A DNA stretch of 64,000 bases, taken from contig OW799236.1 in the NCBI GenBank assembly GCA_941918925.1, forward strand, positions 118,431,062 to 118,495,061, read 5' to 3'. Of this stretch, positions 11,502-21,872 are shown piece after piece. The position numbers were made by a program, and so were the translations under genes. Each line of letters starts with the position of its first letter. Position 1 is the stretch's first letter. Below the pieces are notes generated by a model. That model worked only from the letters and a program-made list of their open reading frames with translations, was not told the DNA's origin and did not search any database. Source of the DNA: Phyto melanocephala (Eukaryota; Arthropoda; Insecta; Diptera; Rhinophoridae).

Positions 11502-12420
11502 TAAGGATATATGCAACTTTGAAAGTGTGCCAGCATTCATAACAAATTTTTTTGGTGAAACAACATACAAAGCTCGTTTAATAGTGACTACTTTTGGTTT
11601 TATAAATGGACTAAGTCCAGTGCAGTTACTTTCCCTTATACAATGGAAGCAATTTCAGATCAGCCACCAACGAGCTATCCTAAAACTTTCGAATGGCTTG
11701 AAAATCCAACTCATGGGAAACGTTATTATAGTTATAATATTGTAAACAGGGCAGTAATTTTCTGTAATGGAAATGTGAGGAAGTATGGACAAAGAATTGT
11801 TTAATATTTCCATTATATTTATTTTTAAAACCCAACTACCAAAAAATTATTTTCAAAATGGTTTCTCATGAATTCAAGATGGAGAAAATATTCGTTGTAT
11901 GTGTAAATGGAACCAACAACCGATTACTTTTGATTTAGGGAAAACAATCATTATTGCCGTCCGTAGACTAATTTCGTAGTCTGTCACGAAGGTCGCACCA
12001 TCCAAATCCAGAACGTTATCATTTATGTATTTGAAAAGATATTGTAATATATTCACAGGCTAAAAGTTTTCTTGTAAAAGGCCTATTTTTATATAATTTA
12101 TTTACAAACACCCCCAAAACCAAAAGCTTTAAAAATGAAATAACCCCTGAATACAAAATGAAATATCACCCAAATTATACAAGCTATGAAACAAGCCCCG
12201 AATTTTAAAAATTTGTTGGGTGTTATTTCATTGGAGATTATTTCATAATTTGAAAACCCCAAATGAGAAATGAAATAATTCCCAAAAAAAATGAAAAACG
12301 GCCCAAAAAAATTGGGAGTTATTTCATATGAAATAACACCCAAAAATGTATGAAAAAAATTTGGAGAATATTTCATTTCTCGGTTGGGCGTTATTTCATT
12401 GGGGGGCTTTTCGTGGAGCC
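11502..12420 (-). mobile_element. MULE element copy III, fused to copy II, with intact right terminus
   Basis: Starts directly after copy II, inside the family's middle (ATATATGCAACTTTGAAAGTG, compare the reverse complement of about 11100). It runs through the transposase fragment (11874-12056, - strand) and a complete modular terminal array to the terminus CTTTTCGTGGAGCC at 12420. Relative to copies I and II it lacks one terminal array and about 50 bp within the transposase fragment (the CQAVRR part). No 9-bp match exists between the flanks at 8919-8927 and 12421-12429, so the I-II-III block is not one simple insertion. Confidence 0.7.
11874..12056 (-). pseudogene. MULE transposase fragment (copy III, shortened)
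   Basis: Same frame as the other copies up to SKVIGCWFH, then an internal deletion joins it to unrelated residues. The conserved VTDYE and GCWFH residues are still present. Confidence 0.65.
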
Positions 12421-12629
12421 GATTTTTTTTTTCTCTATTATTTATGCGTAAAATTATTTTGAAAATTAATACATATCAAGGTATATTAATAAGGTACTCG
12501 TATGATATGATGGTTTTTATTTTTTCCTTTTTTTTGAGGTTTTAAGTTATTCCAATGGAGGTTCTAGTGTACTAGCACTAGACAATTATTTGGCTGTCAA
12601 AAGAAAAAACTGCCATCACCAATTATTAT

Positions 12630-13393
12630 TATACCCTTCACACAGTGAAAAAGGGTATATATAGGTTTGTCATTCCGTGTGAAATTTCTACAATTTTCAT
12701 TTCCGACCCCATAAAGTATATATTTTCTGAAAGCTCATGAATAGGGGAGTCGATTAAGCTCTGTCAGTCTGTCCGTCTGACCGTCTGTCCGTGTGTATGT
12801 TGAAATCAACTTTTTGAAGCCCCCCGATATAGGTTGGACCCGGGTAAGGTATTAAAATATCAGAAATATTCGGGAGTAGGTATTGAAAATCAGAACTATC
12901 GGTACATAAACAACTGAGATATGAGCAAAAACCCACGACTACTTCGATTTTTTTTTCACAAAAACAACATTACAACAACAACATACATACATACAAATGT
13001 GTATACTGGTTAGAGAAAACGTGGCATCGAATCCCAACTGAGCCAAAAACAATTTTTTTTTAATTTTTTATTTAATATATTATTTATATTTTTATTATTT
13101 TTTTAAAAAAAATTTTTTTTTTTATTTTTTTTTTTTTTTTTTTTTTTGTTTTATATATATTATATACATAATAATTTTTTTTTTAAATTTTTTTTAATTT
13201 TTTTTTTGTTTTTTTAACATACATACGTGAATTTATAATTTTACAATGGGACGTTTTTTTATATGTATGTTTTTATATGTATGTACGTATTTCGTATGGG
13301 ATGAATGGTGACACAAACCACTGTTATTGCATGACTACACGTTGTGAAGGGTATATAAGATTCGGCACGGCCGAATATAGCGCTCTTACTTGT
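12630..13393 (+). mobile_element. INE-1/DINE-1-like (Helentron-type) element, subfamily A, complete
   Basis: Type copy of the commonest repeat here. The 5' end is a hairpin, TATACCCTT...AAGGGTATA (12630-12656). Next comes a conserved block with CGACCCCATAAAGTATATA, and a GTCT/GTCC-type tetranucleotide tract at 12761-12794. A long T/A-rich middle follows. The subterminal inverted repeat GTGAAGGGTATA (13344-13355) mirrors the 5' end. A 3' stem-loop ATTCGGC-ACG-GCCGAAT (13360-13376) precedes the end CTCTTACTTGT. This order (5' sub-TIR, GTCY microsatellite, 3' stem-loop) is that of Drosophila INE-1/DINE-1 and of Helentron-associated elements. Non-coding and presumably moved by an autonomous Helentron elsewhere. 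Confidence 0.8.
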
Positions 13394-13760
13394 TTTTTTT
13401 ATTTATTATTTTATATATTATTTATATTTTTATTATTTTTTTTTAAATTTTTTTTATTTTTTGAATATATTTAATTATTTTTTTAAATTATTTTTTTAAC
13501 TTTTTTTAGTTTTTTTTTAAATTTTTTTTTAAATTTTTTTTTAAATTTTTTTTTAAATTTTTTTTAAATTTTTTTTTAAATTTTTTTTTTTATTTTAACA
13601 TATATACGTAAATTTATAATTTTACAATGGGATGTTTATATATAAGTATGTACTTATTTCATATGAGATGAATGGTGATACAAACTACTGTTATTGCATG
13701 ACTACACGTTGTGAAGGGTATATAAGATTCGGCACGGCCGAATATAGCACTTTTACTTGT
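13394..13760 (+). mobile_element. Orphan 3' half of an INE-1-like element
   Basis: Continues from the previous element. It has a T-rich tract with a TTTTTTTTAAA periodicity (13500-13590), then the family 3' region with sub-TIR, stem-loop TTCGGCACGGCCGAA and end CACTTTTACTTGT. It has no 5' half, so the complete element upstream is either inserted into an older copy or was made by 3' read-through. Confidence 0.7.
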
Positions 13761-13782
13761 TTTTTTAATTTAATTTCCAAAT

Positions 13783-14100
13783 GTTTTCCAGAGCCTCCTC
13801 CAGTAACTGCCAATCGACCTATACCTTCGTAAAGGAAGCTGGAATTACCGAATTCGACCCCTTACATAAAAATCTGCATGTGGTCAATTGATGGTCCGAG
13901 TAACTGTACAGTTAACCGACGACACGCAATTAACCAATGCGCGAGTGAGACGCAAAACTCTCGAAGCCAGATAAAAAGAACGGCCTGATTGCCCTTAACA
14001 GATAATGGCAATGACGCACGAGCTCTTGAACCGACCAGAGCTGAATCACAACTCGGGATGGTTTGAATAGTATTCATCAGTGGTGTCATCATCATCATTC
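13783..14100. other. Unexplained lower-AT island preceded by a splice-acceptor-like tract
   Basis: The base composition changes sharply from the surrounding AT-rich DNA. A long pyrimidine tract ending TTTTCCAG lies at its left edge (AG at about 13790-13791) and would suit a 3' splice site. No frame stays open across the island: after the acceptor the frame reads EPPPVTANRPIPS then a stop (13832); the - strand is open at 13862-14098. I do not recognise either product. It could be a terminal exon, a conserved non-coding element or an old retroelement piece. Confidence 0.3.
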
Positions 14101-15174
14101 ATTAGTTTTTTTAATAGTGCATATATCAAATTTTATTTGTTTATTTTTTAGTTTTTGTCAACATTTAGCAATTCACAATTGGTTTAAAACCTTAAAAAAA
14201 TACAAAAACCCAGAATATAAAGTCTTTAATTTAAAGCTTTTAATAATTTATTAATTTTCAAAAAAAACAATAAAAAAAATTGTGTGACATATGCGGGTAT
14301 ATATACAAAAGCAAAATGCATTTGCTTTTCATTTTTGTGTTTGTTGCTTCAATGCATATTCCTTATGAATATAATTGATACTAATTTTTTTTATTGCTTC
14401 CAAAAAAAAACAGTTTATCAGTATCATAAGAGCCTTAATACAATTTTTGGACAATTTTTCTATAAACTACAACCAAATCAAAGGCTTTGTTGTATGTTGA
14501 AGGGTATTTAATATCCAACGTAGGCAAGTATGGAGCTCTTTTATTAGCTTTCTGGTATTTAAATACTTTATTCATACAGTAGTAAAAGGTTTTATGACTA
14601 ATATAATCACAATTCCGGTAGTTGGAATTATGAATTTTTTGTTTCAGTTTAATTTATAAAAATTTAAATGATCATCATCGTTTTATGGGCGGTAATAAAA
14701 GGTAACAAGAAAATATTAGCATGAAGTTTATTTATGTTTTCACTTAAAACAACAAACTATGTGAACAATTATTTTGTTATTAAGCATAGTTTAGCTGTAA
14801 ATAAACCATTTTTGTACATGAAAGTAATATGCTTATATTAAATAGAGAATATAAAATGTATTACAACTTTTAACTTTATAGGCAACTTTAAGTTCTAGCC
14901 AAAGCAAAACGTTAGGTTGTTTTTTCCCTCCACCCTCTATTAAAAAGACAGGTTTCTATTAGAACTTAGCCAACATAGCATTTGTTATTTGTATACAACA
15001 ACTCTACAAACAGACATAACTAATGAAAAAAAAAATTGTTTAAATTTAAAACTTGAAAATACCTTCACCTATGGAATAGCTATGTTCATATATAGACAAC
15101 GAGGTAGAAAAAATTTCCCCTATTTTAATAGTTTAACATATGTTGTGACAAAACCATGAAGAGCTAAATTTGTT
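14101..15174. other. AT-rich intergenic DNA
   Basis: No recognisable coding or repeat boundary; small open frames at 14063-14254 and 14284-14511 lack any domain signal. Confidence 0.5.
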
Positions 15175-15186
15175 ATTAATATTGAT

Positions 15187-15758
15187 TTCACGGGCTGATC
15201 GGAAACGAGAAAGCCGACAAATTATCCAAAATGGGAGCTCTTTTGAGTACTATAACTTTGGAGAACGCCAAACCCCTTAAACGATTTAAGGATGAACTTA
15301 AACGTTGGGCAATGGAAGAACATGTCAGAAAATGGCAAAGCACTGATGTCGGTAAGGTGACAAGAACACTCTGGGGTGACCCAAATCTCATTTAGCACGC
15401 ATGGGATTATCTGAGGAGACGACATGTAGAGCTTGTGAGGAAGAGGATGAGACCCTGGTACACTACCTCTGTCATTGTCCTGCGTTTGGGCATATTAGGC
15501 GCGAAAATTTTACAGTAGATAATATGCCGAACTTGGAATACCTGGGGAACTCGAACTGGAGATCCATAAGGCGTTACATTGAGGGGACTGGTTTCTTGGA
15601 CTAGTCCGTTATTTATGGGAAATTATGTTTATGGTTTTTTGTTTGGGAATTCCGTTTTCCACATGGAGCGCACAACATGCCAACTGGGCATAGGTGTATA
15701 CCTGTCATGGGTTTGGGCTTTTATACCCCTCCTTTTCAACCTAACCTAAACCTAACCT
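15187..15758 (+). mobile_element. 5'-truncated LINE with 12-bp target-site duplication
   Basis: Flanked by a perfect duplication ATTAATATTGAT at 15175-15186 and 15759-15770. It begins inside an RNase H-like region (GLIGNEKADKLSKMGA) and continues to a stop at 15393-15395. It then resumes in another frame with the LINE C-terminal cysteine knuckle CRACEEEDETLVHYLCHC (open frame 15401-15604). Comparison with the other LINE here suggests that a segment of the order of 70-90 bases between the two frames was deleted. The 3' untranslated part ends in CCTAACCTAAACCTAACC. It is dead on arrival like most truncated LINEs. Clade (I, LOA or a relative with RNase H) is uncertain. Confidence 0.85.
15401..15604 (+). 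pseudogene. LINE ORF2 C-terminal zinc-knuckle fragment
   Basis: A 67-residue remnant with the pattern C-x2-C-x(12)-H-x3-C-x-C (CRACEEEDETLVHYLCHC) followed by the final 40 residues of the reverse-transcriptase polyprotein, ending at a TAG in 15602-15604. In non-LTR retrotransposons this motif lies after the reverse transcriptase and RNase H domains and contributes to RNA/DNA binding. The polymerase is absent. Confidence 0.75.
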
Positions 15759-15770
15759 ATTAATATTGAT

Positions 15771-16193
15771 ATTAAAATTGAACACACATTTATGTCAAAA
15801 ACACTGACCTCTTAAAAAATTATAAGACAAAAACAAAAAGTATTATATTCCAGGCGCTTTATCTTACTACCTTTATATTTTAAAAGGGTTTTTTGATTGT
15901 TTCATTTCATTTAATATTGTGTACATTTAACCCAATTTTTTACTATTTCTGGTCTAACAGTTGCTATTAACTATTATGGTCGTTTTCTTGCCTTTGGATC
16001 AAAATATGCCACTACTCGCTTGAAAAGGGAAAACATCAACACTAACACAAGCGAATTTAAAAAATATGTTGTTGGATAAGAGTTACTATTAAACTATACA
16101 TACAGGGCAATGCATATTCAAAATACTTCATTCGAGGAAGCCTTTCAATGCTTTAGCACTTTATTGAAAATTTGTAATACATCTACTTTTTTA
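15771..16193. other. AT-rich intergenic DNA
   Basis: Nothing recognisable between the LINE and the MULE. Confidence 0.5.
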
Positions 16194-16565
16194 GGGAAAA
16201 TAGGCTCCACGAAAAGCCCCCCAATGAAATAACGCCCAAACGAAAAATGAAATATTCCCCAAATTTTTTTCATACATTTTTGGGTGTTATTTCATATGAA
16301 ATAACTCCCAATTTTTTTGGGCCGTCTTTCATTTTTTTTGGGAATTATTTCATTTCTCATTTGGGGTTTTCAAATTATGAAATAATCTCCAATGAAATAA
16401 CACCCAACAAATTTTTAAATTCGGGGCTTGTTTCATAGCGTGTATAATTTGGGTGATATTTCATTTTGTATTCGGGGGTTATCTCATTTTTAAAGCTTTT
16501 GGTTTTGGGTGTGCTTGTAAATAAATTATATAAAAATAGGCCTTTTACAAGAAAACTTTTAGCCT

Positions 16566-16811
16566 GTGAATATATTACAATATCTGTTTAAATACATAAA
16601 TGATAACGTTCTGGATTTGGATGGTGCGTCCTTCGTGACAGACTACGAAATAAGTCTACGGACGGCAACAATGATTGTTTTCCCTAAATCAAAAGTAATC
16701 GGTTGTTGGTTCCACTTTTGCCAAGCAGTAAGGAGGTCCATAATAATAAAGTGTAACCAACTGGCAGCATTTGTACATACAACGTATATTTTCTCCATTT
16801 TGATTTCATGA
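16566..16811 (+). pseudogene. MULE transposase fragment (copy IV)
   Basis: An 81-residue frame with DGASFVTDYEISLRTA and SKVIGCWFHFCQAVRRS, nearly identical to the fragment at 10458. Retention of the open frame in most copies could reflect recent copying from one progenitor rather than function, because the fragment is far shorter than an active transposase. Confidence 0.7.
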
Positions 16812-17172
16812 GCAACCATTTTGTTTTTTTTTTACCATTCCTTGCGTATAATGTATTAAGTTTATTATTTATGTATGCCTTCTTTACAATATTGTAACTA
16901 TAAAAACGTCTCCCATGAGTTGGATTTTCAAGCCATTCGTAAAGTTTTAGGATAGCTTGTTGGTGGCTGATCTGATATTGCTTCCATCGTATAAGGGAAA
17001 TTTACTGCACTGGACTTAGTTCATTTACAATACCAAAAGTAGTCACTATTAAACGAGCTTTGTATGTTCTTTCACCAAAAAAAAATTGATTTTAAATGCT
17101 GGCACACTTTCGAAGTTGCATATATCCGTATTATGAATAAGACGCCTGCGGGCCTCCACACGATTTATATCA

Positions 17173-17878
17173 ACAAGTAACAGTGCTATATTCGGCCGTG
17201 CCGAATCTTATATACCCTTCACAAAGTGTAGTCATGCAATAACAATTGTTTGTATCACCATTCATTCCATATAAAATACGTGCATACGTACACGTTAGAA
17301 TAAATGTAGCATCGAATCCCAGCTGAGCCAAAAAAATTTTATTTTATTTTATTTTATTTTATTTTCTTTAATATATTATTTATATTTTATTATTTTTTTA
17401 AATTTTTTTAAAAAATTTTTAAAAATTTTTTTAAAATTTTTTTTTGTAGTTTTTTTATTATTTTTTTCTTATTTTTAATATTTTTTTTTTGTAATTTTTT
17501 TTGTTTGGTATGTTTTTTACATGTATGTATGTATGTATGTTGTTGTTGTAATTGTGAAAAAAAACGAGGTGGTCGTGGTTTTTTGCTCATATCTCAGAAA
17601 GTTATGGGGTGATTGTGGTGAATTTCAATAGTGATTCATTCCTGGATATTTCCAAGAGATTGATACCATATACAGATCTGAGCAACATATAGTTGCTTCT
17701 AAAAGTTGATTTCAACCAACACACGGACAGACGGACAGACGGTCAGGGCTTAGTCTAATTTCATACTCATAAGCTTTCAGAAAATATATACTTTATGGGT
17801 CGGAAATGAAAATTGTAGAAATTACAAACGGAATGACAAAGCTATATATACCCTTGTGCACCACAGGTGAAGGGTATA
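17173..17878 (-). mobile_element. INE-1-like element, subfamily B, inserted in the MULE
   Basis: On the - strand it starts TATACCCTTCACCTGTGGTG and ends GCACTGTTACTTGT, with the same 3' stem-loop and GTCY tract as subfamily A. Subfamily B has a different 5' hairpin loop (CACCTGTGGTGCACAAGGG) and different central text (TTAGAAGCAACTATATG). The undisturbed site in MULE copy II (ATCAATAAC at about 11175) shows that it went in between two A bases (T|T on its own strand) with no net duplication, as reported for Helentrons. Confidence 0.82.
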
Positions 17879-18219
17879 ATAATTTTGTGATTTTGCTGTT
17901 GGTCCATATTGACTTCATGAAATCCTTAATGAATCTGACTCTTTTATGAATTTTGGGCATAATTTCATTTTTGTTGCTGATGGGGTTTATTTCATTGGGG
18001 GTTATTTCATTTTCATCATTGGGAGTTGTTTCATATGAAATAACTCCCAAATATTGGGGGTTGTTTCGTGTTCGCTTTGGGGTTTATTTCATTTATTTTT
18101 GGATGTTATTTCATTCACTGTTTTTGGGTGTTATTTCCAATTTTTTGGGGTTTACTTCATTGGGGATTGTTTCCTGGGCGTTATTTCATTGGGGGGCTTT
18201 TCGTGGAGCCGGGAAAATA

Positions 18220-20877
18220 ATTTAAAGTTTTTTGAAATATTTTTTTTTTTTTAACTAAAATTTTAATTTTCATTAAAATTTGTAAGCATTATCTTCAACT
18301 AAACAATTTTAAAATACAAAAATTTTATTTCTTTACAGATATAAAATTTTAATGCTTTTAAACCTAAATTAAAATTAATTTAATTTTTCTATTTCGTTTA
18401 TATATTTTTTACAGAAAATTTTATCCGTCTTTTCTGGTAACTTTTATATCTATTTAAGGTTTTTTTTAAGATATATCTTTTAGTTTTTGTTCGCTTTAAG
18501 GAAAATTTTCAAAATAATTACTGTATTCTGTTTTCATTCAATCCTGCGAGCTTTCTCCTGAATGAAATATATCTTTGTCCCTTTAATAATTTACAATTTT
18601 TATTAAGTTTTTAGTTATTATTATAATTCTGTAGCAAAAAGGAAAAACTTCTTAAGTCGACTTAAGCTAAAATTGGTGTAATCACATCTTTGAAATTCAG
18701 AAATTCAAACGTACGCTTAGGCAAACTCTTAACTGTTTTAAACAACTTTACAGGAAGTTATAGCGTAGAAACTAATTTCCTTAATATATCAAAAGAACAT
18801 TATCATTTGGAATGAGTTTTAGTTTAGCTAAATACACAAAATCCAATACACAAATTTTTTTATAATTTATTAAAAATTGTGATTTTTTAAGGTTTGGTAT
18901 TATTGTACCTATACCAAAATATCAATTGGTTATTATTTTATACAAAAAAATCAATCATTTGTCATTTTTCAAAGAAAAAAACAAATGTTATGGCTTATTG
19001 AAAAACGTTTTTCTATTTATTTTAGAATTAAATAAGGAAATATTCTACTAGTTCCTTATTTTCCAAACTGCTGAAACAAAATCTCTGCCTAAATATAATT
19101 ATTTAAAAAAAATATAATGTTTCCTTGCCAATCACCCAGTTTTTTGTTAATCTCCACACGCTCTTTCGAACAACATCTTTAATATGTATGCATTCACAAA
19201 ATACCATACACCAAAACCACCTCAAAAAATAAAGAATATGATGCTTCTGCTTTTGGCATCTTCGGTGAAATTTATGGCATTTACAAGTGGTCATTGGTAT
19301 AAGTACACATATACATGCATATACGCTGACATAGTAAAGACCATCATACAAACACAAAGACAGCAATATAAACTGCACACTATGGATAATCATGTTGATC
19401 ATCCTCTACAAGACAACAACAACATCTTTATTATCATCAACATGATTATCATAACAAACAAATATACAAACAAAAAAATTAACCAACCAACAACACTAGC
19501 ATGAAATAATGACAAATGTTTGGATTTTCGTGTTTTGTTGTTGCTTATAAAATAAACTCATTTAACGTGTACCTTAAGTGAGTGAATGGGTGAATAATAA
19601 TTTGTATGCATATTTTAAGTGATACAATCTCTCTTTCTGCCTCCACCTCTCTTTTATAACCGCAAAAAATTATTGAAATAATGAAAGCAAAAGTGATGTT
19701 TTTAGTATGAGTAAATCGCTGGATCTACTATGATATGAACGACAATAACAACATCAAGAAAATCCTCTACAAAATAAACAGATTATAATATATTACAACT
19801 CAAATACTAATACAAATGCACGTTATGCTAGTGAATATTCGTTTGAGTTTCAAATTATTGTGTTAATTTTTATGAATTTATTCATAAAAGAAAGAACAAA
19901 CCACTTGAATATTTTAATTCATATTAAAATAAAAACTAAGACAGGGGACGCAAGTTTTTTTATTTTAGTTTTTTTTAAGTAAAAAACTGTAATGCAAATG
20001 AAACAAAAGGAGAGTTTATATAGTTTTATTTAAAATATTTGTTGCGATATTTCACTGTATTGTGATAGTGTTTATAAAGCATATTTTTTATATAATTTAA
20101 ATATTGCTTCAGAAAAAGTTTTTGTTATTTATAGATACCAATAAGGTATATTCTTAATTGAAAGACTTTTTTGTTTTATATGAAAAAGATTTGAAAAACA
20201 TAAAATAAAAATATAAAATTTAAACGTAAACATATACGTAGAAAAATTTTTTTGTTTCTTAATATATTTGTATGCCTCTGTTTTATGTATTGGTTTTGTA
20301 CTGCTAATGCAGAGTTGCAGCCCGATGACATTTTACGCCAACCAAAAACCATTCTCTTCACCTTGCTTGCCTACAAGTCGTCTTTTTATGCTATAACAAT
20401 CATCTTGGTGTGCTAATGCTCAATAACATCCCAGCAAAAAAAAAAATTGTTAAACTGCAAATGAGTCATATTCTCAGGACGAAATCAAAAGGATTCATTA
20501 TAATTTATTCCCAAATGGAAATATAATTTTTTTATATAAGATGTGCAACAAAATGAATGCAAAATCATGTACAATATCTTAACCAATTCATGTAAACAAA
20601 TATCATTAACGCATAATGCATCGGTTTCTTTTCACATAATTTGTATAACTTCTAAATAATGCATAATAGCATTTCATGAATATATTCCTATAAACATATG
20701 ATCTACAACGACACGCTAATGATAAAATCATTTGGGGTTTCACCTAAATTGTATCACCTTATTATCAGTTGAAACCCTACAAAATCACTTTGTTGGGATT
20801 AGCATTGCGTATGAGCAATATAATGTAATATGTCAAACTAAATATAACTTATACGCCATGTTGTTCTAGAAACGTTT
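18220..20877. other. AT-rich intergenic DNA
   Basis: No supported gene. Opposed open frames at 19103-19402 (-) and 19184-19504 (+) overlap one another and have no recognisable domain. 20280-20410 is slightly less AT-rich without a recognisable product. A CCCAGCAAAAAA string at about 20428 resembles the terminus of the MITE at 31344. Confidence 0.45.
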
Positions 20878-20886
20878 AGTACAGGC

Positions 20887-21863
20887 CAAGGCATATTTAT
20901 TCATCAGGTACTCTTGATTCGCCAGCTGATTATTATACCCTTCACACAGTGAAAAAGGGTATATATAGGTTTGTCATTCCGTGTGAAATTTCTACAATTT
21001 TCATTTCCGACCCCATAAAGTATATATTTTCTGAAAGCTTATGAATAGGGGAGTCGATTAAGCCCTGTCAGTCTGTCCGTCTGTCCGTCTGACCGTCTGT
21101 CCGTCTGACCGTCTGTCCGTGTGTATGTTGAAATCAACTTTTTGAAGCCCCCCGACATAGGTTGGACCCGGGTAAGGTATTAAAATATCAGAAATATTCG
21201 GGAGTAGATCGGTATTGAAAATCAGAAACATCGGTTCATAAACAACTGAGATATGAGCAAAAACCCACGACCACCTCGATTTTCTTTTCACAAAAACAAC
21301 ATTACAACAACAACATACATACATACAAACGTGTATACTGGTTAGGGAAAACGTGGCATTGAATCCCAACTGAGCCAAAAAAAATTTTTTTTTAATTTTT
21401 TAAAAATTTTTTTTTTATTTTTTATTTAATATATTATATATATTTTTATTATTATTTTTTTTTAATTTTTTTTTTTTTTTAATTTTTTTTTATTTTTTTT
21501 TGTTTTATATATATTATTATAATATATATATATTATATAATAATTTTTTTTTTAAATTTTTTTTTTTTAATTTTTTTTTTTAATTTTTTTTTTTTTTTGT
21601 TTTTTTAACATACATACGTGAATTTACTGTTATTGCATGACTACACGTTGTGAAGGGCGCTTTTACTTGTTTTTTTAACACTTATTTTTAATTTCAGCTG
21701 TCAAAATGCATAAATAAAAAACAATTTTCTCTCTTTTCTAATTTATTTCAAATGTCAAACTTATATAAAAAATATAAAATATAAAAATATATATATATAT
21801 ATAAAAAATATAAACAAAAAATTCTCTCCGAACTGCAATTACCTGATGAATAAATATGCCTTG
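20887..21863. mobile_element. hAT-type MITE (CAAGGC family) split by an INE-1-like element
   Basis: Inverted ends CAAGGCATATTTATTCATCAG (left, from 20887) and CTGATGAATAAATATGCCTTG (right, to 21863). They are flanked by the same 9 bases AGTACAGGC (20878-20886 and 21864-21872), of which 8 probably represent the hAT duplication. The family is also present at 58410, 58632 and 58601. An INE-1-like element (20934-21670) lies inside. Confidence 0.7.
20934..21670 (+). mobile_element. INE-1-like element, subfamily A, lacking its 3' stem-loop
   Basis: Intact 5' hairpin and a long GTCT/GTCC/GACC tract (about 21067-21121). At the 3' end the sequence runs GTTGTGAAGGG directly into CGCTTTTACTTGT. The bases that normally hold the TATATAAGATTCGG stem-loop are missing. 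In Helitron-type transposition the 3' hairpin helps terminate the copy, so this copy is probably immobile. Confidence 0.75.
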
Positions 21864-21872
21864 AGTACAGGC

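Larger units (their letters stand above)
16203..18210 (+). mobile_element. MULE element copy IV, both ends intact, 9-bp TSD, with nested INE-1-like insertion
   Basis: Starts GGCTCCACGAAAAGCC at 16203 and ends CTTTTCGTGGAGCC at 18210. It is flanked by a perfect 9-bp duplication GGGAAAATA (16194-16202 and 18211-18219). A 9-bp TSD is the signature of Mutator-like elements and agrees with the internal transposase fragment (16566-16811). Terminal arrays of the ATGAAATAAnnCCCAA module occupy about 16203-16510 and 17950-18210. A subfamily B INE-1-like element (17173-17878) splits the interior; without it the MULE is about 1.3 kb. It is non-autonomous. Confidence 0.88.

Noticed and set aside
8928..12420. 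One single large composite transposon
   Set aside because: The outer flanks share no 9-bp duplication and internal junctions cut through element interiors, so it is a rearranged cluster rather than one insertion.
15741..15758. Telomere-like CCTAA repeats
   Set aside because: Only three or four units with variation, at the exact 3' end of a LINE just before its target-site duplication, so they are the LINE tail. Flies also lack such telomere repeats.
19103..19504. Opposed open frames on both strands (- 19103-19402 and + 19184-19504)
   Set aside because: No domain, no signal peptide or splice context, and composition like the surrounding DNA.
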